Source: Mycolicibacterium septicum DSM 44393
Lineage (GTDB): Bacteria; Actinomycetota; Actinomycetes; Mycobacteriales; Mycobacteriaceae
Reading direction: 5' to 3'
Length of the DNA stretch: 33,773 nt
NCBI RefSeq assembly: GCF_000455325.1
Contig: NZ_HG322951.1
Coordinates: 3,310,016-3,343,788 of the forward strand
The position numbers and the translations under genes are program-made. Under the pieces are notes generated by a model. The model ran no database searches, had not been told where the DNA came from, and saw only the letters and a program-made list of their open reading frames with translations. Of the stretch, positions 8,593-16,361 are shown piece by piece (position 1 is the stretch's first letter; every line of letters starts with the position of its first letter).

Positions 8593-9441
8593 ATGGCGAT
8601 TGAAGAGATCCTCGATCTGGAGCAGCTCGAGGTCAACATCTATCGCGGTGGGGTGTTCAGCCCGGAGTCGGGTTTCCTGCAGCGGACCTTCGGCGGCCAC
8701 GTCGCCGGTCAGTCCCTCGTGTCGGCGGTGCGCACGGTGGAGCCGACGTTCCAGGTGCACTCTCTGCACGGCTACTTCCTCCGCCCGGGCGATGCCCGGG
8801 CACCGTCGGTGTACATCGTCGAGCGCATCCGCGACGGTGGCTCGTTCTGCACCCGCCGGGTGAGCGCGATCCAGCACGGCGAGACGATCTTCACGATGTC
8901 GGCGTCGTTCCAGACCGACCAGACCGGCATCGAACATCAGGACGTGATGCCCGAGGCCCCCGGGCCCGACGACCTGCCCGGGTTCCGGTCCGGGGGAGCG
9001 TTCGACGACGCCGGGTTCGCCCAGTTCGCCGAATGGGACGTCCGGATCGTGCCGCGGGACCTGGTGGCGCGGATTCCCGGCAAGGCCTCGCAGCAACAGG
9101 TCTGGTTCCGCCACCGCGACCCGCTGCCCGACGATCACGTGCTCCACATCTGCGCGCTGGCCTACATGAGCGATCTGACCCTGCTGGGCTCGGCCCAGGT
9201 CAACCACCTCGATGTGCGCAAGCAACTGATGGTGGCGTCGCTGGACCACGCCATGTGGTTCATGCGGCCGTTCCGGGCCGACGAGTGGCTGCTCTACGAC
9301 CAGTCCTCGCCCTCGGCGTGCGGCGGGCGTTCGCTGACCCAGGGCAAGATCTTCAACCGCTACGGCGAGATGGTGGCCGCGGTGATGCAAGAGGGACTGA
9401 CCCGCTTCAAGCGCAACGCCGCACCGGCGGCGGGCACGTGA
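8593..9441 (+). CDS. tesB2: acyl-CoA thioesterase II (TesB-like)
   Basis: Double-hotdog thioesterase that hydrolyses acyl-CoA to free fatty acid and CoA; 282 residues, normal for TesB. The N-terminal hotdog has [17 protein letters not shown] and the [12 protein letters not shown] strand. The C-terminal hotdog has [20 protein letters not shown], providing the Asp of the D-T/S-Q triad, then [13 protein letters not shown] (Ser) and [10 protein letters not shown] (Gln). The canonical WFH tryptophan-phenylalanine-histidine stretch reads WFM here. No clear ribosome binding site precedes ATG 8593. The stop overlaps the pdxT start as GTGA, so it is coupled to pdxT although no metabolic link to PLP synthesis is known. 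Confidence 0.9.
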   Translation: MAIEEILDLEQLEVNIYRGGVFSPESGFLQRTFGGHVAGQSLVSAVRTVEPTFQVHSLHGYFLRPGDARAPSVYIVERIRDGGSFCTRRVSAIQHGETIFTMSASFQTDQTGIEHQDVMPEAPGPDDLPGFRSGGAFDDAGFAQFAEWDVRIVPRDLVARIPGKASQQQVWFRHRDPLPDDHVLHICALAYMSDLTLLGSAQVNHLDVRKQLMVASLDHAMWFMRPFRADEWLLYDQSSPSACGGRSLTQGKIFNRYGEMVAAVMQEGLTRFKRNAAPAAGT

Positions 9442-10019
9442 GCCCCCGCGTCGGGGTGCTCGCGTTGCAGGGTGACACTCGCGAGCACCTGGCTGCGCTG
9501 CGTGAGGCGGGCGCCGAGGCGGGCACGGTGCGGCGGCTTTCCGAGCTCGACGCGGTCGACGCCCTGGTGATCCCCGGTGGGGAATCCACCGCGATGAGCC
9601 ATCTCCTCCGCGAATTCGAACTTCTCGAACCGCTGCGGGCGCGCATCGCCGCGGGGTTGCCCTGTTATGGCTCGTGCGCAGGCATGATCCTGCTGGCCAC
9701 CGAGATCAAGGACGCGGGCACCGTCGGGCGGGAGGCGGTTCCGCTTGCCGGAATCGATATGACGGTGCGGCGCAACGCCTTTGGTCGTCAGGTCGATTCC
9801 TTCGAAGGGGACATCGACTTCGAGGGGCTCGACACCCCGGTACACGCGGTCTTCATCCGGGCGCCGTGGGTCGAGCGGGTCGGTGCGGATGTCAAGGTGC
9901 TGGCCCGCGCGGCCGACCACATCGTCGCGGTGCGTCAGGGTTCGATGCTGGCGACGTCGTTTCACCCCGAGATGACCGGGGACCGGCGTATTCACAAGCT
10001 GTTCGTCGATTCGCTCTGA
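9438..10019 (+). CDS. pdxT: pyridoxal 5'-phosphate synthase, glutaminase subunit
   Basis: Class I glutamine amidotransferase (SnoP/Pdx2) that releases ammonia from glutamine and channels it to PdxS. The 193-residue protein has the PdxT opening [17 protein letters not shown], the PGGEST glutamine-binding loop (residues 46-51), the nucleophile Cys80 in [11 protein letters not shown], and the His176/Glu178 pair in SFHPEMTGD. The GTG start at 9438 overlaps the tesB2 stop as GTGA; the longer open frame upstream is only a shadow of tesB2. Partner subunit PdxS is encoded two genes upstream. Confidence 0.96.
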   Translation: MSPRVGVLALQGDTREHLAALREAGAEAGTVRRLSELDAVDALVIPGGESTAMSHLLREFELLEPLRARIAAGLPCYGSCAGMILLATEIKDAGTVGREAVPLAGIDMTVRRNAFGRQVDSFEGDIDFEGLDTPVHAVFIRAPWVERVGADVKVLARAADHIVAVRQGSMLATSFHPEMTGDRRIHKLFVDSL

Positions 10020-10024
10020 GTCGA

Positions 10025-10036
10025 TAGGATCCGGCG
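10025..10036 (+). promoter_or_regulatory. -10 hexamer for a probable leaderless transcript
   Basis: TAGGAT (10025-10030) matches TAnnnT and ends 6 nt before the GTG start at 10037. There is no Shine-Dalgarno sequence in between. This spacing places the transcription start at or beside the start codon, the usual layout of mycobacterial leaderless genes. No good -35 is visible. Confidence 0.42.
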
Positions 10037-10792
10037 GTGAACTGGCTGGGCACCTGGTGGCAACACGACGTGGTCGACGGCTACAAAGGGCCACTGCTGC
10101 TGAGTTTCGTGGCCTTCGTGGTGACGTTCTTGACCACCCGAACCATCACACGCCTGATCCGTGACGGCAGGGGGCCGTTCCACAACGTCAGTGCGGGCGG
10201 TGTGCACATGCACCACTCGACACCCGGCATCATCCTGCTGATCGGGGGCGCCTTCACCGCCGTGGGTTGCCCGCCGCTGTCGGGGTGGGCCTATCTGGCG
10301 GCGCTGCTCGTTGGTGTCGGAGCCTCCCTGGTGCTCGACGAGTTCGCGATGATCTTCCGGCTGCAGGACGTGTACTGGAGCCAGGAGGGCCAACTGTCGG
10401 TCAACATCGTCACGCTGGCCGGGGCGTGCGTCGGCCTGGCCGCCGCCGGGGTGTCTCCCATCCACACCGACGATCTGCCCGCCGGGGTCGCTGCCCTGCG
10501 CTATACGGCGGTGGTGGCCCTGCTGCTGCACTTCCTGGTGGTCGCGGTGGTCGCGCTCAAGGGCAAGTACCCGACCGCGTTGATCGGCCTGTTCGTGTCG
10601 CCCGTGGCCTGGGTGGCCGCGGTGCGGCTGGCCAGGCCGACCTCGCCGTGGGCGCGCTGGCGGTACGGCCCGAAGCGGCTGGAGCGCGCCCGCCGGCGCG
10701 CCGGCGAGTTCGACGAGCGGTGGGCACCGGTGCGGCGGCATTGGGATGACCTGGTCGGCGGTACCCCCACCGCGCCCGACCCGGGTCAGTAG
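10037..10792 (+). CDS. conserved integral membrane protein, unknown function
   Basis: A 251-residue protein with about five or six hydrophobic helices: LLLSFVAFVVTFLTTRTIT, GIILLIGGAFTAVG, YLAALLVGVGASLVL, VNIVTLAGACVGLAAAGV and VVALLLHFLVVAVVAL are the clearest. A short loop between the first two carries the histidine-rich GVHMHHSTPG, and a conserved-looking DEFAMIF follows the third helix. The C-terminal 50 residues are strongly basic and cytoplasmic by the positive-inside rule (RRRAGEFDERW and similar). I do not recognise a functional family. The HMHH motif could bind a metal, but this is inference. The GTG start follows a -10-like TAGGAT by 6 nt. Confidence 0.72.
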   Translation: MNWLGTWWQHDVVDGYKGPLLLSFVAFVVTFLTTRTITRLIRDGRGPFHNVSAGGVHMHHSTPGIILLIGGAFTAVGCPPLSGWAYLAALLVGVGASLVLDEFAMIFRLQDVYWSQEGQLSVNIVTLAGACVGLAAAGVSPIHTDDLPAGVAALRYTAVVALLLHFLVVAVVALKGKYPTALIGLFVSPVAWVAAVRLARPTSPWARWRYGPKRLERARRRAGEFDERWAPVRRHWDDLVGGTPTAPDPGQ

Positions 10793-10866
10793 TCGTCGAA
10801 CGCCCCGTACGCAGGAACTACCCGGCTGGCACTCAGCTCGGTCAAATCTGGGCACGCCTTAATGGT

Positions 10867-12780
10867 GTGGTGACATCGACTCTTGACCAACCGTCGGCGG
10901 CGGACCCGGATCTGGCACCGATCGAGGCCGCTCAGCCGGTGCGATCGGATCGCTCCCGGGCCGAACGCCTGGCGCTGCCCGCTCTGCTGACGGCCACCGC
11001 CCTGGTCTACCTGTGGAACATCACCGTCAACGGCATGGGCAACGAGTTCTATGCCGCCTCGGCCTGGGCCGGTTCGCTCAACTGGGAGGCGCTGCTGTTC
11101 GGATCGCTGGATCCGGCCAACTTCATCACCGTGGACAAGCCGCCGGTGTCGCAGTGGGTGATGGGCCTGTCCGGTCAGCTGTTCGGGTTCAGCAGCGCCA
11201 GCATGCTCATCCCCGAAGCGTTGATGGCCGTCGGTTCGGTCGCGCTGCTCTACGGTGCGGTCCGCCGCATCAGCGGGCCCCGCGCCGCGCTGCTGGCCGG
11301 CGCCGCGCTGGCCCTCATGCCGGTGGCCGCGCTGATGTTCCGGTTCAACAACCCCGACGCGGTCATGGTCCTGTTGATGACGGCCGCCGCCTATTGCACG
11401 GTGCGCGCGCTGGAGCGCAACGGCGCCCGCTGGATGGCGCTGGCCGGTGTCGCGCTCGGGTTCGCCTTCCTGGCCAAGATGCTCGAGGGACTCATGGTGA
11501 TGCCGGCCATCGGGCTGGTCTACCTGATCGCCGCACCCGTCCCGGTGCGCCGGCGCCTGCTGCACCTGGCCGGATCGCTCGGGGCGTTTCTCGTCTCGGC
11601 CGGATGGTTCGTGGTGCTCACCCTGGTGTGGCCCGCCTCGTCGCGGCCGTACCTCGCCGGGTCCACCGACAACAACTTCATGAATCTGGTGTTGGGCTAC
11701 AACGGATTCGGTCGGGTTCTCGGCCACAACCACTACGGCACGCACGTCGACGTCGATCCGATGGCCCCCGCAGTACCGCACCACGGCGGCTGGGGCGATC
11801 AGGTCCAGGGCCTGCCGAGGCTGTTCACCGGCGAGTTCGGTTTCGAGATCGGTTGGCTGGTGCCCGCGGCACTGCTGGCGGTGGTCCTGGTACTGATCTC
11901 GCGTGGCCGGGCGCCGCGCACCGACATCGTGCGGGCCGGGACCATCCTGTTCGGCACCTGGCTCGTGATCGACGGTCTGGTGCTGAGTTTCATGAAGACC
12001 AACGTGCATCCGTACTACTGCATGTCGCTGGCACCGGCCGTGGCGGCGATGTTCGCCATCGGCCTCCACGAGATGTGGCGCCGACGCGACGACAGGCTGG
12101 GTCAGATCGGTTTGGCGACAATGCTCCTGGGTACCGCGGGGTGGAGTTTCTGGATCCTGGCCCGTAATTCGGCGTGGCTGCCGGCGCTGCGGTGGTCGAT
12201 CCTGGCGGTGACGGTCGCGGCCACCGTCGCCCTGCTCTGGGCACTGCGGTCGGGCACCCGCGGAATGGCGGCCGCCGCACTGGCGGTGGCGATCATCGGT
12301 GGACTGGCCGGATCCACCGCGTACACCGTGGCCACCCTGGGTCAGTCGCACACCGGGGGCGGCCCGAGCGTGGGACCGGCCGATCCCGACGACGATCACG
12401 GGCACGGATGGAACTCCGACAATTCCGAGGTGAACGCGATGCTGCGGGGGACCAACACCGAATGGTCGGCGGCCATCAACCGGTCCGGCGCCGCGTCCGG
12501 TCTCGAATTGTCCACCGACACAGCGGTAATGGCGATCGGCGGTTTCACCGGAAGCGATCCGGCCCCGACGCTGGAGCAGTTCCAGACCTACGTCGCCGAC
12601 CGGAAGATCACCTACTACATCCTCCCCGACTCCAAAGGTGACCACGGCGGCTTCTTCGGCAACAACTCCCACACCGACATCTCCGACTGGGTGAAGGCGA
12701 ACTTCATCTCGACCAGGGTGGGCTCGGACACGGTCTACGACCTGCGCGCACCTCTCACCGGGACCCTCCCTCGACAATGA
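10867..12780 (+). CDS. GT39-family (ArnT/PMT-like) membrane glycosyltransferase
   Basis: A 637-residue polytopic membrane protein resembling YycA/ArnT-type glycosyltransferases that use polyprenyl-phosphate sugars. The first extracytoplasmic loop carries NEFYAASAWAGSLNWEALLF and FITVDKPPVSQWV, where acidic residues of this type are catalytic in PMT-like enzymes. MFRFNNPDAVMVLL is another family block. Roughly twelve helices run to about residue 495. A C-terminal soluble domain of about 140 residues follows, with a DDDHGHGWNSDN segment and a CASP-like alpha/beta end (ITYYILPDSKG). The acceptor is unknown; cell-wall glycan or protein are both possible. Start GTG 10867 is followed at once by another GTG (10870). 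Its 3' end overlaps the convergent dehydrogenase gene by 26 bp. Confidence 0.83.
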   Translation: MVTSTLDQPSAADPDLAPIEAAQPVRSDRSRAERLALPALLTATALVYLWNITVNGMGNEFYAASAWAGSLNWEALLFGSLDPANFITVDKPPVSQWVMGLSGQLFGFSSASMLIPEALMAVGSVALLYGAVRRISGPRAALLAGAALALMPVAALMFRFNNPDAVMVLLMTAAAYCTVRALERNGARWMALAGVALGFAFLAKMLEGLMVMPAIGLVYLIAAPVPVRRRLLHLAGSLGAFLVSAGWFVVLTLVWPASSRPYLAGSTDNNFMNLVLGYNGFGRVLGHNHYGTHVDVDPMAPAVPHHGGWGDQVQGLPRLFTGEFGFEIGWLVPAALLAVVLVLISRGRAPRTDIVRAGTILFGTWLVIDGLVLSFMKTNVHPYYCMSLAPAVAAMFAIGLHEMWRRRDDRLGQIGLATMLLGTAGWSFWILARNSAWLPALRWSILAVTVAATVALLWALRSGTRGMAAAALAVAIIGGLAGSTAYTVATLGQSHTGGGPSVGPADPDDDHGHGWNSDNSEVNAMLRGTNTEWSAAINRSGAASGLELSTDTAVMAIGGFTGSDPAPTLEQFQTYVADRKITYYILPDSKGDHGGFFGNNSHTDISDWVKANFISTRVGSDTVYDLRAPLTGTLPRQ

Positions 12781-13645
12781 CGCCCGCGGCGTTTTCCATC
12801 GGCTTGATGACGGAGGTGAAGTCGGATTCGGGGCCCTCGGCGCGCAGCGTCTGCTCCCAGATGCGTTGCACGGTCTGGGCCATCTCGACCGGCAGGCCCA
12901 GGGCCGTCGCCTCGTCGAGGTAGAGCCGGACGTCCTTGGCCATCAGGCCGGTGGCGAATCCGTAGTCGAACGTGCGGGGGAGGACCGCCCGCGGGAACTT
13001 GTCCCGGCTGGCGTGCGTGCCGCCGGATCCGGCATTGAGCACATCGATCATCACGTCGGCGTTCAGCCCGGCCTTGACGCCCATCACCATCACCTCGGCC
13101 GTCGCGGCGAGGGTGGTGGCGGCCATCAGGTTGTTGATCAGCTTCATGGTCTGTGCGGCGCCGGGTTGTTCGGAGACGAAGATCGCTCGGCCGAGAACCT
13201 CGAAAATCGGTGCGAGCGAATCGAATTCAGACCGCGGTCCGGACACCATGATCGCCAGGGTGCCGGCCTGTGCACCGTGCATCCCGCCGCTGACCGGGCT
13301 GTCCAGCGCGGCGATGCCATGCGCGCCGAGGGCCGCGTGATTGCGTTGTGCCGCTGGACCTCCCACCGTCGACAGGTCGACGAAGCGCCGGACCCGGGAT
13401 CCGGCGGCGACGTCGGCCACCACGGACTCCGAGATCTGCGGGGTGGGCAGGCTGGCCAGTATCGTCTCGGTGCGGTCGGCCACGTCGCGCACCGAGTCGG
13501 CCCGCACGGCGCCCAGCGCGGCCGCCTTGGCCAGAACGTCCTCGCGCACATCGAAGGCCACCACCGGGAATCCGGCTGTCAGCAGTCGATCCATCATCGG
13601 CCACCCCATGTTGCCCAGGCCGATGAAACCGATCTCGGAATTCAC
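12755..13645 (-). CDS. 3-hydroxyisobutyrate dehydrogenase-like beta-hydroxyacid dehydrogenase
   Basis: NAD(P)-dependent beta-hydroxyacid dehydrogenase of 296 residues; the actual substrate is not predictable. The Rossmann motif IGFIGLGNMGWPM starts at residue 5, the substrate-binding DSPVSGGMHGAQAG begins at residue 115, and the catalytic lysine is Lys168 in TMKLINN. The C-terminal all-alpha domain contains GLMAKDVRLYLDEA. GTG at 13645 overlaps the stop of the upstream carboxymuconolactone decarboxylase-like gene as GTGA, so the two are coupled. The open frame extends far upstream but only through that gene. The 3' end runs 26 bp into the convergent glycosyltransferase gene. Confidence 0.9.
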   Translation of the reverse strand: MNSEIGFIGLGNMGWPMMDRLLTAGFPVVAFDVREDVLAKAAALGAVRADSVRDVADRTETILASLPTPQISESVVADVAAGSRVRRFVDLSTVGGPAAQRNHAALGAHGIAALDSPVSGGMHGAQAGTLAIMVSGPRSEFDSLAPIFEVLGRAIFVSEQPGAAQTMKLINNLMAATTLAATAEVMVMGVKAGLNADVMIDVLNAGSGGTHASRDKFPRAVLPRTFDYGFATGLMAKDVRLYLDEATALGLPVEMAQTVQRIWEQTLRAEGPESDFTSVIKPMENAAGVIVEGGSR

Positions 13646-14028
13646 GAACGCTCCTCGTCGAGGTCGGCGAACACGGCGCGGGCCAGCCGGAAGCTGTCGA
13701 CCGCGGCCGGGATGCCCGCGTAGATGCCCACCTGGAGGAAGATCTCGCAGATCTCCTCGCGGGTGACGCCGTTGGTGAGCGCGCCACGGATGTGTGTGCT
13801 CAGCTCGTTCGGCCGGTTCAGCACCGCGATCATCGCCAGGTTCAGCATGCTGCGGGTCTTCAGCTCCAGTCCTTCGCGACCCCACACCGCGCCCCAGCAG
13901 TATTCGGTGACCAGGTCCTGCAGCGGTTTGGAGAACGCGTCGACGTTCCCGGCGGCCTTGCGAACGTAGTCCTCGCCCAGGACAGCGGTACGGATCGCCA
14001 GTCCTTTGTCGTACGTGTCTTGGTCCAT
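13642..14028 (-). CDS. carboxymuconolactone decarboxylase (CMD/AhpD-fold) family protein
   Basis: A 128-residue single-domain CMD protein. The core reads LELKTRSMLNLAMIAVLNRP, then STHIRGALTNGVTREEICEIFLQVGIYAGIPAA, typical of the gamma-carboxymuconolactone decarboxylase branch. The AhpD CxxC redox pair is absent, so peroxidase activity is unlikely; the single His in STHIRGAL is the family's conserved histidine. It could be a decarboxylase of a lactone or an uncharacterised relative. It is transcribed before the coupled hydroxyacid dehydrogenase, suggesting two steps on one carboxylic acid substrate. The divergent yebC gene starts 104 bp away. Confidence 0.85.
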   Translation of the reverse strand: MDQDTYDKGLAIRTAVLGEDYVRKAAGNVDAFSKPLQDLVTEYCWGAVWGREGLELKTRSMLNLAMIAVLNRPNELSTHIRGALTNGVTREEICEIFLQVGIYAGIPAAVDSFRLARAVFADLDEERS

Positions 14029-14087
14029 TCCGTGACGCTAGATGAACCGATGCGGCGCTGCCCACAGGTGCCGGATAACGTCCCACG

Positions 14088-14093
14088 TAGACT
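14088..14093 (+). promoter_or_regulatory. yebC -10 element
   Basis: TAGACT fits the mycobacterial -10 pattern and is identical to the hexamer proposed for pdxS. It predicts a start near 14100 and a 5' leader of about 33 nt containing the purine-rich AAAAGGGG before ATG 14133. A CCGG-n8-CCGG inverted repeat lies in the leader. No -35 was recognised. Confidence 0.4.
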
Positions 14094-14132
14094 GGAGAGC
14101 CGGAGTTTTAACCGGAAAAGGGGCGTACCTGC

Positions 14133-14888
14133 ATGAGCGGCCATTCCAAGTGGGCCACCACCAAGCACAAGAAGGCCGTCATCGACGCCAAGCGCGGCAA
14201 GATGTTCGCCAAGTTGATCAAGAATATCGAGGTCGCGGCACGTGTCGGTGGGGGAGACCCGTCCGGCAACCCGACCCTCTATGACGCCATCCAGAAGGCC
14301 AAAAAGTCTTCGGTGCCCAACGACAACATCGAGCGCGCCCGCAAGCGCGGCGGTGGTGAAGAGGCCGGTGGCGCCGACTGGCAGAACATCACCTACGAGG
14401 GCTACGGCCCCAACGGTGTCGCGGTGCTCATCGAATGCCTGACCGACAACCGCAACCGCGCCGCCGGTGAGGTCCGCGTCGCGATGACCCGCAACGGCGG
14501 CAACATGGCCGACCCGGGTTCGGTGGCCTACCTGTTCACCCGCAAGGGTGTGGTGACGCTGGAGAAGAACGGCCTGACCGAGGACGACGTGCTGATGGCC
14601 GTCCTGGAGGCCGGTGCCGAGGAGGTCAACGACCTCGGCGACTCCTTCGAGATCATCTCCGAGCCCACCGATCTGGTCGCGGTTCGCACGGCGCTGCAGG
14701 ACGCCGGTATCGACTACGACTCGGCGGAGGCCAGCTTCCAGCCGTCGGTGAGCGTGCCGGTCGACCTGGAAGGCGCCCGCAAGGTGTTCAAGCTCGTCGA
14801 CGCGCTGGAGGACAGCGACGACGTGCAAGAGGTCTACACCAACATCGACATCCCCGACGATGTCGCCGCGCAGCTCGACGAGGAGTAG
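14133..14888 (+). CDS. yebC: YebC/TACO1-family protein
   Basis: A 251-residue member of the YebC family, described in bacteria either as transcriptional regulators or as translation factors acting on difficult peptide sequences. The N-terminus [20 protein letters not shown] is followed by [17 protein letters not shown], the diagnostic block. [15 protein letters not shown] and [22 protein letters not shown] complete the conserved core, and the C-terminus ends in an acidic [13 protein letters not shown]. In many mycobacteria it lies between the pdx and ruv genes, as here. It ends at a TAG that is in frame with, and 3 nt before, the proposed CTG start of the MarR gene, so the two may be translationally coupled. 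Confidence 0.95.
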   Translation: MSGHSKWATTKHKKAVIDAKRGKMFAKLIKNIEVAARVGGGDPSGNPTLYDAIQKAKKSSVPNDNIERARKRGGGEEAGGADWQNITYEGYGPNGVAVLIECLTDNRNRAAGEVRVAMTRNGGNMADPGSVAYLFTRKGVVTLEKNGLTEDDVLMAVLEAGAEEVNDLGDSFEIISEPTDLVAVRTALQDAGIDYDSAEASFQPSVSVPVDLEGARKVFKLVDALEDSDDVQEVYTNIDIPDDVAAQLDEE

Positions 14889-14891
14889 CCG

Positions 14892-15311
14892 CTGCCCGAG
14901 CCGCCCCCATTCAGCCCGACCATCGCGCTGCTCACGATCAGCCGGGTCTGGGAATCCGCGTTCGTCGACGCCCTCAAACCGCTCGGGCTGACGACGCGCA
15001 AATTCGGATTGCTGGGGCACGTTCGCGGAAATCCGGGCATCTCGTTCAGTGAGCTGGCCCGGCGCTCGCGCATCACCGTGCAGAGCGCGCATGCGGCCGT
15101 CGCGTCGTTCGTGGCGGCGGGCCTGGTCGAGGACGCGACGGCGCACGCCGGCGCCGCGTCGACATTGCAGGTCACAGCCGCGGGCGAGGCGCTGCTGGAC
15201 CAGGCCACGGGCGTGGTGACCGAGCTGGATGCGCGATTGGCCCTGCAGTACCCCGAACTGACCGAAGCGCTGCGTGCATGTATGACACGGGTCATGTCGG
15301 GTTCTCCCTAG
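14892..15311 (+). CDS. MarR-family transcriptional regulator with apparent CTG start
   Basis: The frame encodes a 139-residue winged-helix protein. The N-terminal dimerisation helix begins FSPTIALLTISRVWESAFVD, the recognition region is GISFSELARRSRITVQSAHAAV, and the wing is near LVEDATAHAGAASTLQVT. No ATG, GTG or TTG occurs until TTG 15009, which would cut off the N-terminal helix. CTG at 14892 is preceded by GAGGAG (14880-14885) at an ideal 6-nt spacing, overlapping the end of yebC, so CTG is the best-supported start. It is 3 nt after the yebC stop. Ligand and targets are unknown; the palindrome at the downstream rhodanese start is a candidate operator. Confidence 0.75.
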   Translation: MPEPPPFSPTIALLTISRVWESAFVDALKPLGLTTRKFGLLGHVRGNPGISFSELARRSRITVQSAHAAVASFVAAGLVEDATAHAGAASTLQVTAAGEALLDQATGVVTELDARLALQYPELTEALRACMTRVMSGSP

Positions 15312-15330
15312 CCTTCAGTTAGCCTGAAGG
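15309..15330. promoter_or_regulatory. palindromic operator overlapping the rhodanese -10
   Basis: CCTTCAG-TTAGC-CTGAAGG (15312-15330) is a perfect 7-bp inverted repeat. It contains TAGCCT at 15320-15325, a TAnnnT -10 that ends 7 nt before the rhodanese ATG at 15333. TAGCCT also occurs at 15309-15314, one helical turn upstream. The size and placement fit a MarR-type operator that would block RNA polymerase. A hairpin in RNA is an alternative reading, but the promoter position predicts the mRNA starts after it. Confidence 0.45.
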
Positions 15331-15332
15331 TT

Positions 15333-15662
15333 ATGAGCTTCCGGCACTACCTCCGCCGGCCGCCGGCCGTCAGCGCCGCCGAGGCGGTCCGCCTCGTCGA
15401 CGAGGGCGCGCTGGTGATCGACGTCCGTCGCGCATTCGAGTGGAACCGGGTCCACATTCCCGTCGCGGTGCACATGCCGCTCGAGGAACTGCCCAAGCGC
15501 TGCCTCGAGCTTCCCGACGACCGTCTGCTCATCACCTTCTGCACCGGCGGCATCCGGTCCGCCGGTGCGGCAAATCTATTGGTGGAGAACGGTTTCGAGG
15601 CGGTCAACATGAGCGGTGGCCTGATCCACTGGCGTGCGGCGGGTGGACCGCTGACCCCCTGA
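15333..15662 (+). CDS. single-domain rhodanese-like sulfurtransferase
   Basis: A 109-residue single rhodanese domain, expected to move sulfane sulfur as a cysteine persulfide. Family blocks are LVIDVRRAFEWNRVHIPVAVHMPLEEL split across residues 29-55, and the active-site loop FCTGGIRS, with the catalytic Cys followed by a positively charged turn. The C-terminal VNMSGGLIHWRAAGGPL is the usual closing helix. ATG 15333 has no separate leader if the -10 at 15320-15325 is used. It follows the MarR regulator by 21 bp and faces the reductase gene tail to tail with an 11-bp gap. Confidence 0.88.
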   Translation: MSFRHYLRRPPAVSAAEAVRLVDEGALVIDVRRAFEWNRVHIPVAVHMPLEELPKRCLELPDDRLLITFCTGGIRSAGAANLLVENGFEAVNMSGGLIHWRAAGGPLTP

Positions 15663-15673
15663 GCGGAGAACGG

Positions 15674-16324
15674 TCAGTGCAGCGCGGCGTCGATGGGCGT
15701 CTCGCCGGCGATCACCTCGAACGTCCGGCCCGCGGTCTCCGGCTCGTCCAGCACGGCGAGCAGCACGCCGGCTACGTCCTCCCGGGGAATGCTTCCGCGG
15801 CCGGTGGATTCGGCGACGGTCACGTTTCCGGTGCCGGGCTCATCGGTGAGCCCGCCCGGGCGCACGATGGTGGTCCGCAATCCGGAGCGGGCCCGCACGT
15901 CGGCGTCCGCCTCGGCCTTGGCGTGCATGTAGGCCAGGAACACCTCGTCGTAGTTCTTGTCGAGTGAGCGGTCGTCTGCGGAGAGCGCCGAGACCATCAC
16001 GTATCGGCCCACACCCGCGGCCTCGGCCGCGTCGGCCAGCAGAATCGCCGCATCGCGATCCACGGTCTGCTTTCGGGCCGCTCCGCTGCCCGGCCCCGCG
16101 CCTGCCGCGAACACCACGGCGTCGGCACCGCGTACGGCGTCGGCGACCTCGGCGACCGATGCGTTCTCCAGGTCCAGCACGACCGCGGTCGCGCCGGCCG
16201 CCTCCAGGTCGCCCGCCTGGGCGGGGTTGCGGATGAGTCCGACCGCCTCGTCGCCCCGCGCCGACAGCAACCGTTCGAGGATCAAGGCGATCTTTCCGTG
16301 TCCGCCGGCAATAACCACGCGCAT
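15674..16324 (-). CDS. NAD(P)-binding SDR-like reductase (NmrA/atypical SDR type)
   Basis: A 216-residue Rossmann protein resembling atypical short-chain dehydrogenases. The nucleotide-binding motif RVVIAGGHGKIALILERLL starts at residue 2 (GGxGKI in place of GxxGxxG), followed by ATAVVLDLENASV for the adenine end and DAVVFAAGAGPGSG. VGRYVMVSALSAD leads into YMHAKAEAD, where a Y-x3-K pair sits, and LRTTIVRPGGLTDEPGTG is the usual late strand. The true start is ATG 16324, preceded by GGGAGG with proper spacing; an upstream in-frame start is seven residues longer but lacks such a site. The substrate is unknown, and the function might be redox sensing or isomerisation. Confidence 0.84.
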   Translation of the reverse strand: MRVVIAGGHGKIALILERLLSARGDEAVGLIRNPAQAGDLEAAGATAVVLDLENASVAEVADAVRGADAVVFAAGAGPGSGAARKQTVDRDAAILLADAAEAAGVGRYVMVSALSADDRSLDKNYDEVFLAYMHAKAEADADVRARSGLRTTIVRPGGLTDEPGTGNVTVAESTGRGSIPREDVAGVLLAVLDEPETAGRTFEVIAGETPIDAALH

Positions 16325-16361
16325 ATCCGTACCTCCCACGACCACGTTATCGCCGGGTCGC

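Noticed and set aside
10786..12777. 663-codon open frame antisense to the GT39 gene
   Set aside because: The predicted protein is rich in Arg, Gln, His and Gly with no family motif, as expected for the shadow of a high-GC membrane-protein gene.
14133..15311. YebC-MarR fusion by stop-codon readthrough
   Set aside because: The frames are continuous, but TAG followed by C is not a known strong readthrough context. The GAGGAG-n6-CTG layout explains separate initiation better.
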